From assembly GCA_003612485.1 (NCBI GenBank), contig RAZA01000003.1:186001-250000 (forward strand): a stretch of 64,000 nucleotides of DNA. The letters are read 5' to 3'. The DNA comes from a bacterium D16-50 (lineage in GTDB: Bacteria > Bacillota > Clostridia > Lachnospirales > Lachnospiraceae). Under the pieces are notes generated by a model. It searched no databases. It saw only the letters and a program-made list of their open reading frames with translations, and was not told where the DNA came from. Position 1 is the first letter of the stretch. Each line of letters opens with the position of its first letter. Made by a program: the position numbers and the translations under genes. Below are positions 50,635 to 61,584 of the stretch, piece by piece.

Positions 50635-51249
50635 CTACAAAGTCTCATCAGCAGTCTCTGATGCCGCGCCGGCGCTTTCCTCTGCGGTGTCCGCCGCTTT
50701 AGCTTCATCGCGCTGTATGGTCTCCCCTGCCGCCTCACCGTTGTCTGGTGCAGTCTTCCCTGCCCCATCTTCATTGTCCGCCACGATCTCTGCCCACACA
50801 ATGGAGCTGCCTGCCGGAACCTCGTTCTCTACGGACACCACCGCCGCGCCCTCTGCCACGGTCTCTGCCTCCGAATTCTGGGCCTTATCTGAGGCAGACG
50901 CCTTCACAACGATCTCCGCTCCGCAATGTACACAGTATTTGTTGTCTCTGGATACTTCCCTTCCGCAGCCAGCGCAAACGGTAATATTCTTCAGCTCCAT
51001 GATCTTCTCGTTCTTGGCCTCTATCTCCGTCTTATAGGCCTGCACCTTTTCCGCCAAGCCCGCCACAAAGGAATCCTCCGGCAGGAGACCGTTGCTCAGA
51101 ACATATGCCCCCACCTTTGTCTGGATGTTTCGGATATCCTGATTCAGCGCCCCGATCTCAACGTTCAGCTTTGTGACTCCCGCAACCTCCTTGCCTTTTG
51201 AAATCGCATTCTGTGTCACCTGTGCAACTTTATCGCTCCAACTCGCCAT
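50635..51249 (-). CDS. Zinc-ribbon coiled-coil protein
   Basis: 204 residues. An N-terminal ~85-residue helical/coiled-coil part (SKGKEVAGVTKLNVEIGALN...) precedes a zinc ribbon CAGCGREVSRDNKYCVHCG. An Ala/Glu-rich disordered tail of ~90 residues follows. ATG at 51249 follows AGAGGTAAG. This architecture is common in Clostridia without a known function. It lies directly downstream of spoVAD on the same strand, separated by ~200 bp. Confidence 0.75.
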   Translation of the reverse strand: MASWSDKVAQVTQNAISKGKEVAGVTKLNVEIGALNQDIRNIQTKVGAYVLSNGLLPEDSFVAGLAEKVQAYKTEIEAKNEKIMELKNITVCAGCGREVSRDNKYCVHCGAEIVVKASASDKAQNSEAETVAEGAAVVSVENEVPAGSSIVWAEIVADNEDGAGKTAPDNGEAAGETIQRDEAKAADTAEESAGAASETADETL

Positions 51250-51448
51250 GCTTCTTACCTCTTTTCTTAGCCTATACTGTTCCTATCATAATATATGTAT
51301 CCGCGGCAGCTCTTCTGCCGTCAAAACTGCAGGAGAAGATCTGCCTTGAATGCGGCCGGCTTATATATGGCACTATATCACACACAAACAATGTTTGTCA
51401 ATGGAGCTGCCGGCTCCGGCATTTGCCGCCGCCATGTCTGCCGCCCGT

Positions 51449-52480
51449 CTATTCCATTGCTTCCAGAACCAGCCCATGGGCGATTCCCGGCACACTCATG
51501 CCTTCATTGAAGCTGGTCTTGCTCAACAAGGCCCCTGTGGGCATAAACAGCACCTTTCTCCAGTTGCCCTCGGAAAGCTGCTTCAGAATATAGGCCGACA
51601 GTGTCACCGCGCTGCAGCCGCAGCCGCTTCCCCCTGCATGGGTGTCCTGCGTCTCCCCATCGAATATCTCGATGCCGCAGTCCATATGCTGTTGGGAAAT
51701 GTCATAACCTTTGTTCCGAAGCAGATCCGTCAGCACCCTCTGCCCCACTTTTCCCAGATCCCCTGTAATGATTTTGTCATAATCGTCCGGCTGACTGGCA
51801 AAGTCAACAAAATGCTGTTCCAAGGTGTCGGCAGCTGCAGGCGCCATACATGCCCCCATATTCATGGAATCCTTCAGGCCGTAATCCACGATCTTTCCCA
51901 CCGTCACCCCCGTGATGCGTGCTCTGGCCTTTCTGCCTCCCCATGCGGACTCTCCTCCCAGCACGAATGCTCCGCTGCCGGTGACGGTCCATGTGGCGGA
52001 AAGCGGCCTCTGGTTGCCGTATTCCAACGGAAAGCGGAATTCCTTCTCCGCACTGGCGAAATGGCTCGAAGTCACGCACACCACCTTGTCTGCAAGCCCC
52101 CCTGCTATGCTCATGGTTCCCAGAGCCATGGATTCCCCGCAGGTGGAGCAGGCCCCATATACACCCAGCAATGGTATCTGAAACGAAGATATCCCGAAGG
52201 AAGTGGCAATGGATTGACCCAGCAAGTCACCGGCAAACAAGAAGGAGATATCCCCCGCCTTCAGACCGGCCTTATCCAGCGCAAGTCCCACCGCCTTTTT
52301 CTGAAGACTGCTCTCCGCCTCCTCCCATGTATTACAGCCAAACATATCATCATCCCCAACCTGATCGAACAAAAGCCCCAAAGGCCCTTGTCCCTCCTTG
52401 GTTCCCACGATGCTTGCGCTTTCCAATATATATACCGGACGCTCCGGCTTTATGCTGGATTTCCCCAGTTTCTGATTCAT
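51449..52480 (-). CDS. spoVAD: Stage V sporulation protein AD
   Basis: 343 residues with a thiolase-like fold: RPVYILESASIVGTKEGQGP, LFAGDLLGQSIATSFG, GVYGACSTCGESMALGTMSI, ITGDLGKVGQRVLTDLL and THAGGSGCGCSAVTLSAYIL are SpoVAD signatures. It binds dipicolinic acid and works with SpoVAC/SpoVAE during spore loading and release. ATG at 52480 follows AGGAGG. In most spore formers spoVAC-D-E are contiguous; here C is not visible and D and E are 1.7 kb apart. Confidence 0.97.
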   Translation of the reverse strand: MNQKLGKSSIKPERPVYILESASIVGTKEGQGPLGLLFDQVGDDDMFGCNTWEEAESSLQKKAVGLALDKAGLKAGDISFLFAGDLLGQSIATSFGISSFQIPLLGVYGACSTCGESMALGTMSIAGGLADKVVCVTSSHFASAEKEFRFPLEYGNQRPLSATWTVTGSGAFVLGGESAWGGRKARARITGVTVGKIVDYGLKDSMNMGACMAPAAADTLEQHFVDFASQPDDYDKIITGDLGKVGQRVLTDLLRNKGYDISQQHMDCGIEIFDGETQDTHAGGSGCGCSAVTLSAYILKQLSEGNWRKVLFMPTGALLSKTSFNEGMSVPGIAHGLVLEAME

Positions 52481-52571
52481 AGATTACCTCCTAGCTTTAA
52501 GTTGCGAGACTGTTCCTCTCGTTTCGCCATGGGGTTCCGGCCACACGGCGGCGCGGCTCCCACATAAAAAC

Positions 52572-52612
52572 GGAACACACAATGCCTATCTGTTATCGGC
52601 ATTAGTGTGTCC
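52572..52612 (-). terminator. Intrinsic terminator after the SH3-domain gene
   Basis: GGGACACACTAATGCC pairs with GGCATTGTGTGTTCC (one mismatch), followed on the minus strand by GTTTTTATG. It separates the SH3 gene from spoVAD. Confidence 0.8.
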
Positions 52613-52678
52613 CATTCACGGAAATCCATACTGTATTCTATTTGTGAAATCCCATCGGGTCAATTCTTTTGGCCCGCC

Positions 52679-53818
52679 CTACTCTTCCTCCAGCATAAGG
52701 CTGGTGACCACATACAGTACCTGATCGTTATACTCTATTCTGGACCAGCCGGAGTCCGGGCTGAATCCCGTGCGGTGTACCCTCTCCCCATAGTTGAGCT
52801 GGCAGCTCACAGTGCTGCTGCCCTCCGATGTGCTGGGCTCTGTCCTCAGATTCACATATTCCTTCGGAGATATCCAGTCGTCACAGTCCGCAAAAATGAT
52901 CACCCTGCCGTCCTTGGTGCTGACCCGATTGGCATCGGAGACATCCACCGAAGGCTTATAATTTAAATCCAAGGTCAAAAATTGCGAGACACCGTACAGC
53001 GTCCGTCCCTCATATTCGATTTCCGACCAGCCCGTCTCCTCATTGATTCCCGTCCTTTTGAGTACCGCTCCGTTCTGAACCTGCGTGACTATATTGTCCG
53101 TGTCAGACGTATCCGGCACAGAGCGCAGATTGATCACATCCTTGGGAGTCACCGACTGTTCAACCGCTGAGAACTCCATATCCTTTGTCCCTGATATGGG
53201 CTCCTGCAGGGGCTCGTCGGAGCCGTCAAGGCTGCCGGACGCATCCGTGCCCTGAGAAGCATCCGGGGATTTTGTCGGTTCGGAGACGGACTGGGACACA
53301 GCGCCGGACACCTGCCCCTCATCTTCCGAATCCGAATGAGAGAAATGCCATAGGATGGCACAAATGATGGCGGCAGCCCCTATAAGCCCAATAAAGACAA
53401 GCGCTGTCTTCCAGAGCTTCTGTGGTTCCGTCTCTTCCTCCCATTCCTCCTCTTCACTCCACTCTCCTGACTCTTCTCCGTATTCTTCCGAATCCGCCAC
53501 GTCCATTTCCTCAAGAGGCTCCTCTGTCTCATCCACGAGCTCTTCCGAATCGCCGGAAGACGTCTCTGCCCTATCCGGAAATTCTCCCGGATCGTCAGAA
53601 CCCCCTTCTGCCCCGTCCAAGAGTTCTTCTGCGCTGCCAAAAAACTCTTCTCCCTCGTCAGAAAGCTCTTCCAAAGACTCCAGCCCTTCTATCAGCTCCT
53701 CTTCCAGCCTCTCCTCCCGGCTCTGGGATCTGACGTTCTTTTGTTTTCCCCGATCCGTCTTTCCCTGCCTATCTTGTTTCCTGCCTCCCCGGGATATGTC
53801 CGTTTTCTCTGTCCTCAT
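52679..53818 (-). CDS. Membrane-anchored protein with two bacterial SH3 domains
   Basis: 379 residues. The first ~140 are cytoplasmic and extremely acidic (repeats of EE, EELSDEGEEFFGSAEELLDG). One membrane helix follows (TALVFIGLIGAAAIICAILW), then a Ser/Thr-rich linker and two SH3b domains (INLRSVPDTSDTDN...GWSEIEYEGRTLYGVSQF; VNLRTEPSTSEGSS...GWSRIEYNDQVLYVV). SH3b domains usually bind peptidoglycan or cell-wall peptides outside the membrane. ATG at 53818 follows GGAG. It sits between trpS and spoVAD with its own terminator. Confidence 0.85.
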   Translation of the reverse strand: MRTEKTDISRGGRKQDRQGKTDRGKQKNVRSQSREERLEEELIEGLESLEELSDEGEEFFGSAEELLDGAEGGSDDPGEFPDRAETSSGDSEELVDETEEPLEEMDVADSEEYGEESGEWSEEEEWEEETEPQKLWKTALVFIGLIGAAAIICAILWHFSHSDSEDEGQVSGAVSQSVSEPTKSPDASQGTDASGSLDGSDEPLQEPISGTKDMEFSAVEQSVTPKDVINLRSVPDTSDTDNIVTQVQNGAVLKRTGINEETGWSEIEYEGRTLYGVSQFLTLDLNYKPSVDVSDANRVSTKDGRVIIFADCDDWISPKEYVNLRTEPSTSEGSSTVSCQLNYGERVHRTGFSPDSGWSRIEYNDQVLYVVTSLMLEEE

Positions 53819-53926
53819 CTGTTTCTCCTGCCTCTGTATGCTCTGCTTTCCTCTGTCCGCCTCTCACGGAATCTCCGCCTCCAATATCATGGAACTGCCG
53901 TATGTCTCCGGCCACCCTTCCCGGAA

Positions 53927-55173
<1,247 letters not shown>

Positions 55174-55275
55174 CCATAAAAAAGACCCTGCGCAAATATT
55201 TTTCTTCTTTTCTTCCGGAAGAATTCATGCTATACTGAATCGGTGCAGCACCGCCTGCAGAAAACATCAAAGAAG

Positions 55276-56121
55276 GTGAACATCATCCTATATTTGAGCA
55301 GCTTTTTATTCTCCAAAGAGACCGTCACAAATCCCAACGTCTATCCTTATAACGTATTTGCGGGCAAGGGTGAATGCATCTTAGTATTCGCCCCCATCAC
55401 CATTCTATACGGCAGCAACGCCTCCGGGAAATCCACCATTCTAAACATCATAGCCGGCAAGCTGGGCCTAAAGGGACAAGAATACGCCACCAGCAATAAG
55501 TACGGACGGGTGGCGTATTTCTCAAAATTTATAGAGGAATGCCGCTATAGTCTTGGCGAGTATGAGAACGGCAGGCAAATTGACAGACTCCCGCCGGCAA
55601 GCCGATATATCAAAAGTGAAGACATTCTATATGAAATAAAGAAAATCCAGCAGGAGCAGGTTCTCTGCGACGGCTATGTCTACGAACACATCCGGAGAGG
55701 AATGGCCAAGGAGCAGCGGCAAATCTTTCAGGAATCCCATGAGACCAGACAAAATCTGGAGTGCTTGAAATATGCGCAGGAGAAGTACTCTAACGGGGAG
55801 ACCACGCTGCAGCTGATGGACGACTATCTGGAGCCGGACGCCCTCTACCTGCTGGACGAGCCGGAAGTCTCCCTCTCTCCGTCCAATCAAACCGCATTGG
55901 CGGAAAAGCTGAACCGGATGGCCCGTTTTCTGGGCTGCCAGTTCGTGATCGCCACCCACTCCCCCTTCATGCTGGGAACCCTGCAGGCCAAGATATACAA
56001 CGTGGATTCACTTGAGCTGCAGGAGACCCGGTGGACGGAGCTTGAAAATGTGAGATACTTTTTTGATTTCTTTGAAACACACCGAGCTGAGTTCATTAGA
56101 TCTGAGAAGGCAGGCTTTTGA
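55276..56121 (+). CDS. AAA family (ABC/SMC-like) ATPase
   Basis: 281 residues from the GTG at 55276 (VNIILYLSSFLF) with AAAGAAG partly overlapping; an alternative GTG lies at 55243. Walker A LYGSNASGKSTILN, signature-like YSNGETTLQLM, Walker B LYLLDEPEVSLS and a switch histidine in FVIATHSPFMLG show an SMC/ABC-like ATPase of the AAA_21/AAA_23 type. There is no partner nuclease (OLD/TOPRIM) attached or adjacent, so it is a stand-alone member of unknown role. TATACT at 55231 may be its -10. It converges on the P-type ATPase. Confidence 0.85.
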   Translation: MNIILYLSSFLFSKETVTNPNVYPYNVFAGKGECILVFAPITILYGSNASGKSTILNIIAGKLGLKGQEYATSNKYGRVAYFSKFIEECRYSLGEYENGRQIDRLPPASRYIKSEDILYEIKKIQQEQVLCDGYVYEHIRRGMAKEQRQIFQESHETRQNLECLKYAQEKYSNGETTLQLMDDYLEPDALYLLDEPEVSLSPSNQTALAEKLNRMARFLGCQFVIATHSPFMLGTLQAKIYNVDSLELQETRWTELENVRYFFDFFETHRAEFIRSEKAGF

Positions 56122-56199
56122 AGCCGGCTGGTTGCATTTCGTTGACGATATCGCCTTTATGGACAATGAGGAATGGGGCGGCCTCCTTTTCCCCATGTC

Positions 56200-59106
56200 T
56201 CATCGCCTTGATGTCATTTTGGAAAACAGTACCATCAGTTCGTGGGCGAACAATGGCGCAGCCGCCAGAATGCTGAGGCGCAGCCATTCCCTGCCCGATA
56301 GGGGAGAAGTTCCAAAGGCCTGTATGAGAAACGGAACCTCCGTAACCGCAAACTGCAGCAAAAAGCCCATTGCACAAGCTCCGATCATAAGTTTGTTCTC
56401 CAAGTGCTTCATTCGGAAAAAAGACCTATGGATGTCCCGCATGCCCACCGCATGGTAGAGCTGGGACATTCCAAGCACCGTGAAGGCATAGGTCTGGGCC
56501 TTGGCCAGAACGGAAGCATTCTGCAGCATCCCCGATATATTGCCGAAGCTCACCGCCAGCCCGTTCACCTTCAGCAGCGCGCAGGGCAGCATCAGGAATG
56601 CAGTCAGGCTCACTGCAGCAATGAGAATTCCGTAAAAGCAGGTGCATGCAAGACCGCCTCTGGCAAAAAGGCTCTCCTTTGCTGTTCTGGGCGGCTGGCC
56701 CATAAGGCCGTCCCCGTCATTTTTATCCACTCCCAGCGCCAGAGCGGGAAGGGAATCTGTGATCAGGTTGATCCACAAAATATGGCTGGACTTCAGGGGA
56801 GAGGAAAATCCCACAGTCACTGCCAGAAACATGGTTATGATCTCTCCCAGATTAGAAGACAACAGAAAAATAACTGATTTCCTGATGTTCTCATAGACTC
56901 CCCTGCCCTCCTCGATAGCCCGGCGGATAGTGGCGAAATTGTCATCCGTCAATATCATGTCCGAGGCCTGTCTGGCCACGTCCGTGCCGGACAAACCCAT
57001 GGCGATGCCGATATCCGCCTTCTTCAGGGAGGGTGCGTCGTTCACCCCATCCCCCGTCATGGCCACGATCTCCCCCCGCTGTCGAAAGCCTTCCACGATG
57101 CGCACCTTCTGGGCCGGAGAAACTCTAGCAAATACATGGACATTCCCGATTCTCTCCGCCAGCTCCTCGTCTCCCAGCTGCCCCAGCTCTTCCCCCGTCA
57201 TACATTGGTCAAAACGCTGGGCAATGCCAAGCTTTCTGCCGATGGCAAACGCCGTGTCCACATGGTCGCCTGTGATCATCACAGTCTTCACGCCGGCCCT
57301 CTTAAAGTCCTCCACTGCCCTTGCGGCCTCCGGCCTTGCGGGATCCCGCATGCCCACCATGCCAAGAAAGATCAGATTTTCCTCGGAAATTCTATTCTCA
57401 CCACTTGATCCCCGACCCGCGATACCCATGGCCACCGCAAGAGTGCGCAGGGCTTCCCCCGACATCTCCTCCACCGCCGCCTTCAGTCGGGCGATCTGCT
57501 GCGCACCCAGCCTCTCGATCCCCCTATCGGTGCAGATCCGCGTGCATCTCTTCAGAACCTCGTCGGGAGCCCCCTTCGTATAGATCACCATACCGTCAGA
57601 GGACAATCCCGCCAGCCATCTCAGGCCGTCTCTGGTCCCCGTCTGCGCTCCATAACCGGAATACCCCACCATCTCCGCCACCCGAAGCTCCGTGGAACGT
57701 CCCGCCAGACCTCTTTTTCTGTCTCCGCCACCAGTCCTTCCGTCCCTGACCCCTGCAGCTCCTCTGATACCTCCAAGGCTGCCTGAAAACGCCCCGGCTG
57801 CTGCCAAGGCCGCCGTCTCCTCGTCGCGCCTATGCAGCGTGGACATCATCTTCCGATCCGAGTCGAAGGACAGTTCATCCCGTCTGGGCATTCTGGCCTC
57901 CAGACTGCTCTTTCTGATCCCCATCCCCTGCGCAAGGTCAAGAAGGGCCAGCTCCGTAGGATCTCCGGTTCTGCTTCCGTCCTCTGAAACTGCATCGTTG
58001 CACAGCGCCATCCCCATGAAAAAATCCGGGCAAAGAGATGGTGTACACTCCTCCGCTCTGCGTATACCACCTCCGATCCAGCATTTCTCCACCGTCATCC
58101 GGTTCTGAGTCAGTGTTCCCGTCTTGTCGGAACAGACCACGCTGACGGCTCCCAGCGTCTCCACCGAAGGAAGGCGGCGCACGATAGTATTCACCCGCAC
58201 CATGCGGGTGACGCTCAGGGCAAGGCAGATGGTCACTACAGCGGGAAGTCCCTCCGGCACGGCAGCCACCGCCAACGAGATGGCTGTAATCAGCATCTCC
58301 GGCACATTCCGCTGCTGCAGCACCGCAATAATGAACAGCCCGGCACACAGAAGAAGGCTCAAAAGGCTCAACACCTTTCCCAGCTCTCCCAAGCGCTTCT
58401 GCAGGGGAGTCATCTCTTCCTTGGCCTCCGTAATCATGGCAGCGATCTGCCCCAGTTCCGTGCTCATGCCCGTGGCCGTCACCAGCCCTTCCCCCCTGCC
58501 ATAGGTCACTATGGTGGACATATAGGCCATGTTGCGTCTATCTCCCAGAGGAAGCTGCGTCCCCCTCTCTCCCACGAACGCCGCGTCCTTCTCCATGGGA
58601 AGGGATTCTCCCGTCAGCGCGGACTCTTCTATCTTTAAATTAGAGGATCGGATCAGGCGCAGATCAGCCGGCACCTGACAGCCCGCCTCCAGACACACCA
58701 GATCCCCCCGCACCAGCTCCGCCGCAGGAATCTCCGCCCGCTTTCCCTCCCGGATCACCATGGCCTTAGGGCTTGTGAGCTTCTTCAGGGACTCCAGCGC
58801 CTTTCTGGCCTTGCCCTCTTGAAGCATGCCCACCACTGCGTTCAGCACCACTACCACGCCAATGATGACCGCATCGCTGACCTCTTTCAGCATAATCGAC
58901 ACCGCTGCGGCCACGATCAGCACGTAGATCAGCGGGTCATTGAGCTGCTCCAAAAAAGACTCCGCCACGGTCTTTTTTCTTGGCGCCTTCATTTCGTTTC
59001 TGCCATCCCTGCGGAGCCGCTCCCCTGCCTCCTTCCGGTCAAGCCCTCTGCCGCCGTCGCTCTTCAGCTCCTCTACCGTCTCCCTGACACTGTATTGTTC
59101 AAACAC
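56200..59106 (-). CDS. P-type cation-transporting ATPase (calcium-ATPase-like, P2)
   Basis: 968 residues from the GTG at 59106 (VFEQYSVRETVEELKSDGGR), chosen because GGGGGAGG is 7 bp upstream and the N-terminal cation-ATPase domain is needed. Motifs: TGES (actuator), VPEGLPAVV (M4), CSDKTGTLTQNRM (phosphorylated Asp), KGAPDEVLKRC (nucleotide domain), MTGDHVDTA and MTGDGVNDAPSLKKADIGIA. About ten membrane helices. Type P2A/B, probably calcium or manganese export. An unusual ~70-residue Gly/Ala/Arg-rich insert lies between MMSTLHR (~420) and MVIYTKGAPDEV (~505). Its ribosome site is inside a terminator-like hairpin. Confidence 0.93.
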   Translation of the reverse strand: MFEQYSVRETVEELKSDGGRGLDRKEAGERLRRDGRNEMKAPRKKTVAESFLEQLNDPLIYVLIVAAAVSIMLKEVSDAVIIGVVVVLNAVVGMLQEGKARKALESLKKLTSPKAMVIREGKRAEIPAAELVRGDLVCLEAGCQVPADLRLIRSSNLKIEESALTGESLPMEKDAAFVGERGTQLPLGDRRNMAYMSTIVTYGRGEGLVTATGMSTELGQIAAMITEAKEEMTPLQKRLGELGKVLSLLSLLLCAGLFIIAVLQQRNVPEMLITAISLAVAAVPEGLPAVVTICLALSVTRMVRVNTIVRRLPSVETLGAVSVVCSDKTGTLTQNRMTVEKCWIGGGIRRAEECTPSLCPDFFMGMALCNDAVSEDGSRTGDPTELALLDLAQGMGIRKSSLEARMPRRDELSFDSDRKMMSTLHRRDEETAALAAAGAFSGSLGGIRGAAGVRDGRTGGGDRKRGLAGRSTELRVAEMVGYSGYGAQTGTRDGLRWLAGLSSDGMVIYTKGAPDEVLKRCTRICTDRGIERLGAQQIARLKAAVEEMSGEALRTLAVAMGIAGRGSSGENRISEENLIFLGMVGMRDPARPEAARAVEDFKRAGVKTVMITGDHVDTAFAIGRKLGIAQRFDQCMTGEELGQLGDEELAERIGNVHVFARVSPAQKVRIVEGFRQRGEIVAMTGDGVNDAPSLKKADIGIAMGLSGTDVARQASDMILTDDNFATIRRAIEEGRGVYENIRKSVIFLLSSNLGEIITMFLAVTVGFSSPLKSSHILWINLITDSLPALALGVDKNDGDGLMGQPPRTAKESLFARGGLACTCFYGILIAAVSLTAFLMLPCALLKVNGLAVSFGNISGMLQNASVLAKAQTYAFTVLGMSQLYHAVGMRDIHRSFFRMKHLENKLMIGACAMGFLLQFAVTEVPFLIQAFGTSPLSGREWLRLSILAAAPLFAHELMVLFSKMTSRR

Positions 59107-59113
59107 GAAAAAA

Positions 59114-59170
59114 CCTCCCCCAAGCTTGTTTCCATTGCCGCCTTGCAATGTATTCTATGCTTGGGGGAGG
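59114..59170 (-). promoter_or_regulatory. Terminator-like hairpin containing the P-type ATPase ribosome site
   Basis: On the minus strand CCTCCCCCAAGC (59170-59159) pairs perfectly with GCTTGGGGGAGG (59125-59114), with an inner CATTGC/GCAATG stem and a 6-nt loop. The 3' arm ends in the Shine-Dalgarno GGGGGAGG and is followed by TTTTTT and the GTG start. It can act as terminator of the upstream lipoprotein gene and as a block on translation of the ATPase. Confidence 0.75.
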
Positions 59171-59232
59171 GAAAGTATGTCCCACCGCCAAAACCTGAAG
59201 AGACATAAAGCCGTAAAACAGCTCTGTCAGCC

Positions 59233-61584
59233 TCACTCATTCAGATACAGCCAGACCCTGCGCTGGATGATCTCCGCCGCCTCCTCTGCGCTCTTGTCCC
59301 CTGCAAAATATGCGCCGGCCTCCTCGCTGACGATGCGCCAGATCGGGCCGTCCGATGGGTAGGCCACTCCTTTCTCCATAATCTCCATGTACTCCGGCAG
59401 GAAGGAGCTTCCGTCCGGCCTTCCGGCCAGATTAATGCGTCCGTTCTTCATAAGCTGAAATCTTGGCTCTTCGGAGGAACCGGGATTCTCCACAACATAA
59501 GCCGCAAGGATGTCCCTGCGCACGGAAGAGGTGTTCATGGTTCTCCGCTGCACCCTATCGCTCATCAGGTACTGCAGGAAGTCGCAGGCGGCTTCATACT
59601 CTGCCGCAGTTGCAGTCACTGCAAGGCAATCGTAATTGTTTATATAACTGCCCGAACCTCTGTCCGTCGGGTATCCTATGATTTTATAGCCATCTCCCAG
59701 TGCCGCCAGACGATGGCTAAAGACATTCAGATCTCCATACAGCTGGTATGCCAGCGCACTGCCATCACGAAGCTGAGCCGCATGCTCCTCCGTAGGCACA
59801 TTTTCATAAGGCTGCATGGGCCTCCCTTGCTTCCTACAGAACTCCAGAAGTCGAACGAACTCCTCCGTATTGAAGTAGCACTGCTTTTCCTTCCTATCTA
59901 CCAGATCGGAACCTCCTATTTCTACGTCTCGGATAGCCAGAAAGTACAGCAATTGCCTTGAAGTCACATTTTGCCCGGACAGCCAGACAGTCGGCTCCCC
60001 GGTTTTCTCCCTCTCCTCTATCAGGCGCATCACGTCCCTATAGGTCCAGGTGTCCTCCGGCCACAGCTCCTCCAGAACAACAAGGGTGCTGGCGCCGGCT
60101 TCCGGTATAACAGCCCAGAGCCTGCCGTCATCCGTGCTGCCCTGCCGGAGGACGCCCGGAAAGATCTGGTCCAGCAGCTCCTTGGGCAGCAGCTCCGTCA
60201 GGTCTGCCAGCGCCCCCTGCTCCTGCAGTGTCAGCGTCTCATCCCGGTGCAGCACAAGGATGTCCGGACCCTCCCCCATGGAGATCTGGGCCATGAGCTT
60301 ATTCATCGTGATCTCTCCCTTCTCCCCATCCTCCGGGAGGATCATCTCGATCCGGGTGCCCGGATGCTTTCTGGAGTATTCCGCCGCAGCCTTCTCCAGA
60401 TTCTGGCTCAGGCCCCATGTGGCCTGAACGGACACCACCGTCTCCTCTCCCTCTGCCTCGCGCTCCAGCCTAGACCAGTAGAAGCCCTCCCAGTCATAGT
60501 AGACCAAGATCATCCCGCCGTCGGGATCCTCTATGACCGCATCATAAGTGAACATCATAAGGCTCGTGTCCTTATAGAGCCGCCTGCAGCCGCCCCGTGC
60601 GGCGTCCCACAGAAGGACATGCCCCCCCAACAAGGAGAACACCCTGCCATAGTTGTCTATGTATCGGAGCTCCGCCCCTATGTTCTGCCCCTTGTGCAGG
60701 ACCCGCTCCTTCCCGTCCCTCAGGCAGAAGATCACCACATCGCCTGAATCAGAGTCCGTGGCTTCAAACAGAAGCTCCCCGTCAGGCAGCCTTCCGGTGC
60801 ACAGGACGGCGCTGCCGGGGCTCCCCGGACACTCCAGCATCTTCAGGAACTTGCCCTCCCCATCCATGGCAGCCACCTGAAAGGTTCCTATGTAGATGTT
60901 TCCGTCCTTATCCCACCGGATTCCCTCGGGAACGGCCGCGCCCTCCAAAAGCCCCGCCTCCTGCAGCCCGGGGGTCAGATCTACCACCCGCTCCGCCTTC
61001 AGCCCGGCGTCCAGATACACCGCGTATGACCGGCGCGGGCCGCCATCTCGGCTCTCCCACACCACATACAAGCATAGCCTCCCCTCCAGAACATCCATGC
61101 CCCTTACAAAGGCATCGCAGCCGTCCAGAGCGGCAGCCAGCTCAGGCAGGCCGGAAGCCTCTTCCCCCGAAGTCCCCTCTCCTTCCCCAAGCTGCAGCTG
61201 CATGGTAGACACCTCCAAGGTATACGCATTCAGGCAGGTCAGATAGTACTGGTTGTCTATCGGGACATTATCCTCATATGCCATATGACTATATAGCACA
61301 TAGTAGTTTTGTCCGTCCGTTGCGCTGCACTTCCTTAAATACGTGGTTCCATCCAGCATCTCCGGCTCCAGATACTCCCAGTAGCCTGTGGCCGTCCAAA
61401 GCCCTTCGTCCTCGGAGATCTCCTCGTAGCCCTTCCACTTTTCCGAGGACAGATCGTAAGGTTTCCTTTCCTCCATCCCGGAGTCCTCGCTGCCCGAACC
61501 GGTCTCCCCCTGCCCGCATGCGGATATACAAGCTGTCACGAGCAGAATCGCCAGCACGACCATCGATGTCTTGCTCCCCGTCAT
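59233..61584 (-). CDS. Solute-binding lipoprotein with propeller-like N-terminal half (paralogue B)
   Basis: 783 residues. Signal peptide with lipobox CISACGQG; acidic/Gly linker; residues ~60-370 show repeated beta strands and propeller-like phrases (GIRWDKDGNIYIGTFQVAAM, YIDNYGRVFSLLGGHVLLWD). The C-terminal ~400 residues form a type-1 solute-binding domain (TWGLSQNLEKAAAEYSRKHP, MGEGPDILVLHRDETL, SGQNVTSRQLLYF). ATG at 61584 follows GAGGAGG. It is a tandem paralogue of the gene at 61720 and related to 41660-43876. No ABC transporter genes are adjacent. Confidence 0.85.
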   Translation of the reverse strand: MTGSKTSMVVLAILLVTACISACGQGETGSGSEDSGMEERKPYDLSSEKWKGYEEISEDEGLWTATGYWEYLEPEMLDGTTYLRKCSATDGQNYYVLYSHMAYEDNVPIDNQYYLTCLNAYTLEVSTMQLQLGEGEGTSGEEASGLPELAAALDGCDAFVRGMDVLEGRLCLYVVWESRDGGPRRSYAVYLDAGLKAERVVDLTPGLQEAGLLEGAAVPEGIRWDKDGNIYIGTFQVAAMDGEGKFLKMLECPGSPGSAVLCTGRLPDGELLFEATDSDSGDVVIFCLRDGKERVLHKGQNIGAELRYIDNYGRVFSLLGGHVLLWDAARGGCRRLYKDTSLMMFTYDAVIEDPDGGMILVYYDWEGFYWSRLEREAEGEETVVSVQATWGLSQNLEKAAAEYSRKHPGTRIEMILPEDGEKGEITMNKLMAQISMGEGPDILVLHRDETLTLQEQGALADLTELLPKELLDQIFPGVLRQGSTDDGRLWAVIPEAGASTLVVLEELWPEDTWTYRDVMRLIEEREKTGEPTVWLSGQNVTSRQLLYFLAIRDVEIGGSDLVDRKEKQCYFNTEEFVRLLEFCRKQGRPMQPYENVPTEEHAAQLRDGSALAYQLYGDLNVFSHRLAALGDGYKIIGYPTDRGSGSYINNYDCLAVTATAAEYEAACDFLQYLMSDRVQRRTMNTSSVRRDILAAYVVENPGSSEEPRFQLMKNGRINLAGRPDGSSFLPEYMEIMEKGVAYPSDGPIWRIVSEEAGAYFAGDKSAEEAAEIIQRRVWLYLNE

